Positions 60,052 through 64,000 of a stretch of 64,000 nt of DNA are shown here, in pieces. Every line of letters begins with the position of its first letter. Positions within the stretch are counted from its first letter, which is position 1. The translations under genes and the position numbers were made by a program. The notes beneath the pieces were generated by a model. It was not told where the DNA came from. It was given only the letters and a program-made list of their open reading frames with translations, and searched no databases. Location of the stretch: positions 75,404,064-75,468,063 of the forward strand of contig OW121846.1 of assembly GCA_933228895.1 (NCBI GenBank). The letters run 5' to 3'. This DNA is from Platycnemis pennipes (lineage: Eukaryota; Arthropoda; Insecta; Odonata; Platycnemididae).

Positions 60052-60279
60052 GAAAAAAATAAAAATATCAACAGCTTTCGTCAAGACATTTGTCATGAAC
60101 ATCATCTATAATAACGCTTTTACTACTTTTCCCTGAGAAATACCAGAGGTCATTTACCAGCGTTTAAAAATATGAAAACTTTTCTTTATAATTCCCTCTC
60201 TCATTTAATGAAGTGAACATTAAGTTTGAGAATTTTAGCTCCTTCTTCCTTGAACCAATAATTTGATAAGGCTTCATTT

Positions 60280-60370
60280 GATGTGGAAAAAGTTAGCCGA
60301 GCATTGAAACGTCGGCCAACATGGAAAACTTGACCCGGTGGAACACCCGTGAAAACTTTGTCAGCTCAAA
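60280..60370 (+). mobile_element. PLE-type 3' end relic with GAAAC box
   Basis: TTGATGTGGAAAAAG and GTTAGCCGAGCATTGAAACG lead to TCGGCCAACATGG, then ACTTGACCCGGTGGAACACC. The GAAACG box follows a stem-like GTTAGCCGA paired with TCGGCCAAC (8 of 9). The CTGATGA box is decayed to TTGATGT. The relation to the other motifs is an inference. Confidence 0.3.
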
Positions 60371-60852
60371 TGCCGGGAAAATATCGTCACTTACTTCATT
60401 TGATGTGTTTGTATTCGAAGTAATAATCAACTTAGCTTGCACGGATCGGGATTGAATACTCCCTAAAGGCAAATTTTGTATGTTTACACACGCGTATGAC
60501 AATGGCAAAGCATAAAGCATTCAATAAACACTTTCTCTCAACATTGGATAATTAGTACCTTATGTGTAGTTGTGCTTAGTATGTATTGTTGTGGCATGTG
60601 CCAACGTTACTGGCGCTTCCAGTTCCTTTACTGGATGCTGCATTGTGTCCCTGCCATTAAGGTGCATCTGCGTCATCGAAACGCATATCATAGCCTTCTT
60701 TTTGGTACAAATTATTACGTAGCGATTTTTAATGAAACTTTAGGGGTGATAATTTTAATTTAATTAAAACTAATTTTTATTTAAGGTTTATATATTGAAG
60801 TTTTTACGAAGACTTATGCTTTACACATCATATACCTACGCCACGTTTATAG

Positions 60853-61085
60853 CCGATACTCGAGAGCTGTGAGGTTAGCGCTTTATTGCACTATTCCATC
60901 TTTCAGATCGAACGTTAAACGTGGACCACTTGCAGCCTTTCTGTAAGAGTGCTAGTGCCTACGTAAGGATTCGCCCTCCCCTTCCTCGGCTCCAAAAAAA
61001 TCAGTCCTTTACCAAAAAGCCCACCTATCCTAAACGGCACGTATGACCTTAGCTGTCAGTTGCCTATTTAAAATCCCCCATATAC
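60853..61085 (+). repeat. SINE family A (copy A8), head decayed
   Basis: TCAGATCGAACGTTAAACGT, TTTCTGTAAGAGTGCTAGTG, CGCCCTCCCCTTCC, CACCTATCCTAAACGGCACG and GACCTTAGCTGTCAGTTGCC follow the family body in order. The TAAACGGCAC...GACCTTAGCTGTC part parallels CTAAATGGCGC...GACCTCAGCTGTC in A1. Confidence 0.7.
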
Positions 61086-61089
61086 TTTC

Positions 61090-62155
61090 AGTTTTTCCAC
61101 TGCTATTTCTGTAGGAATTAACTTTTTCTTGCACCGTGAAAATGGCTCCGTCATTACCAGAATCACATTTGGATGCTACTATGACTTTTTCATGTAAGAT
61201 AAATAGAATTATAAGGAACGGTGCTGGTATAAACGAATGCGATGAAATGGAGGATGGATGCATCGACCTCCGACAATTACCTTGAAGAGAAAAAAATGGA
61301 AGAATAGCAGCAAAGTGATTGCTCCTGGGCCCTAATGGATTTGTAGCGTGTGACTTTCAAACGCTACTTTCATATTTTACTTCGAATTCTTTTGTTTCAT
61401 AAATGAAATATCAGTTTATCATGCATTCATGATGTGTATTAGTGATGGTATATAGAGCTTGCATTCACTATGCACACAATAATCTATGATTTTGACTGAA
61501 GCGAATCATTAGAGCCTAATGTCAGAGCCTTGCGCATTCATTTTGAGATTATATGCAGAAAACTATGTTTGAGAAATTGATGGTGTTCATTAAGTACATA
61601 TGTCGAATTCATCAGTGGAAATGGTGAGATATCGGTGAGTAGTACTGGTTGCTTATTAACTGAATGCTTTTATATAAATTGAAAGTTGATTTAAATGGGA
61701 TGATTCAAAATATAACATCCCCCTTAAATTCTTCGCTAGGTTTTTAGTTGTGTGTGGTTTCATCGGTAGTCGTAGTTTTCGACATCTTTTGTCTCGCCCT
61801 GATACCATATAGATTTTCCTCTTTCTTGGCCTCAAGAATACTCTCAAGTCTTGTGATATACATTCATTTGATTTATTTATTAGCTACAAAAATAAGGTTT
61901 TTATTGATTTATTTAGTCAGCAAAAGGATAACATACGTCTAGTTTGCGGAATCAGTTTGTCCAAATCTGTAAGACCGTTCTTGATGCTGATTTTACGCTC
62001 GGCTATCAGACTGGAGATGGGGACAAAATTTCCCGTTCAACCAGGGCTTAATCACATTCCCTTCATCGCAGGACCAGATCAGGCTTTCCAAAGATTGGCT
62101 CAGAAGCGTAGCCAATGCCTTCTGCGCTCCATCTCTTCCTCCGTCCCAATACTGT
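61090..62155. other. AT-rich DNA, nothing recognised
   Basis: No repeat or exon identified. Confidence 0.45.
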
Positions 62156-62164
62156 GAGGAACTG

Positions 62165-62800
62165 GGCTCATAATTCTGAGACGAAATGAAAATTTCTCCT
62201 CCCTCACCCGAGGGCGGCATTTGCAAATTTTACATCCGGAAAGAGACCCATTCAAGCCCAACCCCCGCCGTCACCGGAAAAAAATCACTCAGCCAAAGAG
62301 TATCAGATCGGCCCCCGTGGGTTGCTGCCCACCGCCGTCTCTTCCTCCCCGCACCCAGCCGCCCCTCCTCGCACCCGAAAAGCGGCGTCTGGTCCTTGGG
62401 GCTCATTACAGCGCCGCACCCCGCTCGCCCCCCCCCCTGCCGCACTCCAGTCCCTCGGTAAGCGGATTGCACCGCCGGATTATCGCCTCGGCACACCTGC
62501 TTCCTCTCTCATCCTGCCATCTCGATAAGCCCCTCGCCCCCGGGAATCATCCGACCAAGGCACGGGTGCCTCCATCTTCCGCAGCCTCTCGTTCCATTCC
62601 GGCCCGGGGGGCTCTCACTCCGGCCCCCGGGCCCCCCCCCCATCCCCTGCTGCCCCCCCCATCTACTTCCCCCACGCCCCACAACCCCCGCACTTCAACC
62701 GTTCTCGAACCACAAGTCTGGATGTCCTCTCTCTTCGCCCGGCCCGGCTATTTGGTGCGTCAATCCGACGGGGGCGTGCCGTGGTTTATGCAGGACAAAT
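62165..62800. other. GC-rich, C-rich island
   Basis: GC- and C-rich on the plus strand with poly(C) runs (about 62429-62437 and 62631-62642). The plus frame 62221-62802 (193 codons, Pro/Ser/Arg-rich) is open mainly because of composition: 62186-62461 and 62322-62528 plus and 62230-62496 minus are also open. A proline-rich coding exon cannot be excluded. Confidence 0.45.
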
Positions 62801-62804
62801 GACC

Positions 62805-64000
62805 GCAACCCTAGCCATGGCGACGCGGATTAAATTGATCGAGTTTGAAGGCCCGAGGCATTGTCCTGTGAGGAGTGAGTTATTTTTTTTGTTTCCGTGC
62901 GGCATCAAAAAATGAAAAAGGGGTATTTTGAGAGCGGATTGGTGGGGCGCACTTCCATCACGAGTGGCTTCCAATCCCGAGAGAGAGGGAGTGCTCGCAT
63001 TGATATTCTGCTTTGTCTCTCTCTCTCTCACACGCACATTCGAAGTGAGTTTATTTTTAATCATTTATTTATCCCTTCACCATTCCGGAATGTAGGGCAA
63101 TGGACGCAGGTTGAAGGACAAGGGAAAATATTTCAGTGGAGAAAAAATTAATGGAATAATATAATACCCCTTTGAGATATGAACTGACGAGAGTGCTCCG
63201 CTCTCGTGTGGAGACAAAACTAAGTATTTTTACTCCTTTTTACTAGAACTGCTCTTTGCAGCGGAGCGGTATTGAATAGGGGTTTTTGGATGATTGCACT
63301 ATTATAATGGCAAAAATGTTGAGTTGTCAACTGAGATAATTAGAGGTGAGAGTTTTTTTGAAGAAATTGATACTATTTTTCATCTCTTTCCACTGGAACT
63401 ATCATTTTATTGCTTCATATCCTTATTTCAATCTTTTGCAGAAATTTTAACGACATTGATTGCAAAGTTCCCCTTCTAATGCATAGGAATTCCAGGTAAT
63501 TGGAAATTATACATAGAAATCATTGCAATGCATAGAGAACACAAAACTGACGGGTAACTAAAATACAATAAAATGGCAAATAATATATAAAATTAGAGAA
63601 AGGACTAGCATCCTAACGCACTATTTAATCGGCTATATTTATACCGTTGGAAACTCTAAATTAATACCTAAGTGCCTATTGGCAGTTGTTTTATTCATAC
63701 TAACGTGTGTGATTGAATTTAAACCCATGTACAGTAAAACTAGCTTCCAACCAAATAAAATGAAAACTTAAAAAACAAAACCAACAGGACTTAGCTCGCG
63801 CCTAAAAATTTATTTTCTAGCCATCACATTTCTTTAATGCTATTCCTTTAGGCTTGTGCTTGCGAAGCCAATATTATGCGAGATTATCAGCAGTGTTAAC
63901 CCTCTGTATGATGAAAGGAGCAATTTAGTTTTTCTAAAATTTTCACGTATAACTATCTGAAATGTCATTTATTTATTTTTTTATCAACAATTTATTTCTC
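62805..64000. other. AT-rich right end, nothing recognised
   Basis: A (CT)n run lies at about 63016-63028. Otherwise no gene, SINE or LINE signature was seen to the window edge. Confidence 0.45.

Noticed and set aside
62221..62802. 193-codon proline-rich plus-strand frame
   Set aside because: Poly(C) runs give Pro/Ser low complexity and the alternative frames are open too; not supported as a gene without transcript data.
1..64000. CRISPR arrays, bacterial operons, phage modules, rRNA genes
   Set aside because: No regularly spaced direct repeats, no ribosome-binding-site-led gene strings and no rRNA core motifs were seen; the repeat content is eukaryotic.

Overview
The window looks like eukaryotic, probably arthropod (insect) nuclear DNA: gene-poor, AT-rich, and dominated by old transposable-element debris. 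There is no operon structure, no bacterial-style gene packing, no CRISPR array and no convincing rRNA or canonical tRNA gene. The assignment rests on the repeats. They comprise several tRNA-derived SINE families, a decayed non-LTR retrotransposon with an RNase H domain (I/Jockey type), decayed L2/CR1-type LINE ends, and Penelope-like retroelements (PLEs) with RT and GIY-YIG parts. The species cannot be named from this sequence.

Layout. 0-12 kb: a truncated SINE at the left edge, two CpG-rich islands, a possible minus-strand exon near 4.8 kb, and a cluster of hammerhead-like motifs in PLE-like 3' ends (about 4.0, 5.0, 10.4, 11.3 and 11.8 kb). Two of these ends form a divergent inverted pair of about 1 kb. 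12-20 kb: mostly featureless, with one broken minus-strand open frame (13.5-14.3 kb), a perfect 20-bp palindrome and possible piggyBac-like ends. 20.8-21.7 kb: an L2-like LINE end (minus). 23.8-25.9 kb: a compound block in which the 3' end of an RNase H LINE abuts the 3' end of a PLE, both plus strand. 26-35 kb: SINE-like units in AT-rich DNA and a candidate terminal exon (minus, 32.8-32.9 kb) followed by AATAAA. 35.4-36.3 kb: the largest CpG-rich island. 37-43 kb: a purine tract, a perfect 17-bp hairpin, an LINE relic, a hammerhead-like motif in a 12-bp inverted repeat, and another CpG-rich island. 45.8-47.5 kb: a SINE and the best PLE reverse transcriptase relic. 49-61 kb: five copies of one SINE family, another CpG-rich island, pyrimidine tracts, a second L2-like LINE end and a TA-rich palindrome. 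62.2-62.8 kb: a last GC-rich island.

No intact protein-coding gene could be established. All recognisable coding sequence is transposon-derived and carries stops and frameshifts. The exon candidates are inferences from splice-like signals and codon character. The most interesting unexplained structure is the set of hammerhead-like motifs, most of them at PLE-like 3' ends, several with one extra nucleotide compared with the canonical ribozyme core.
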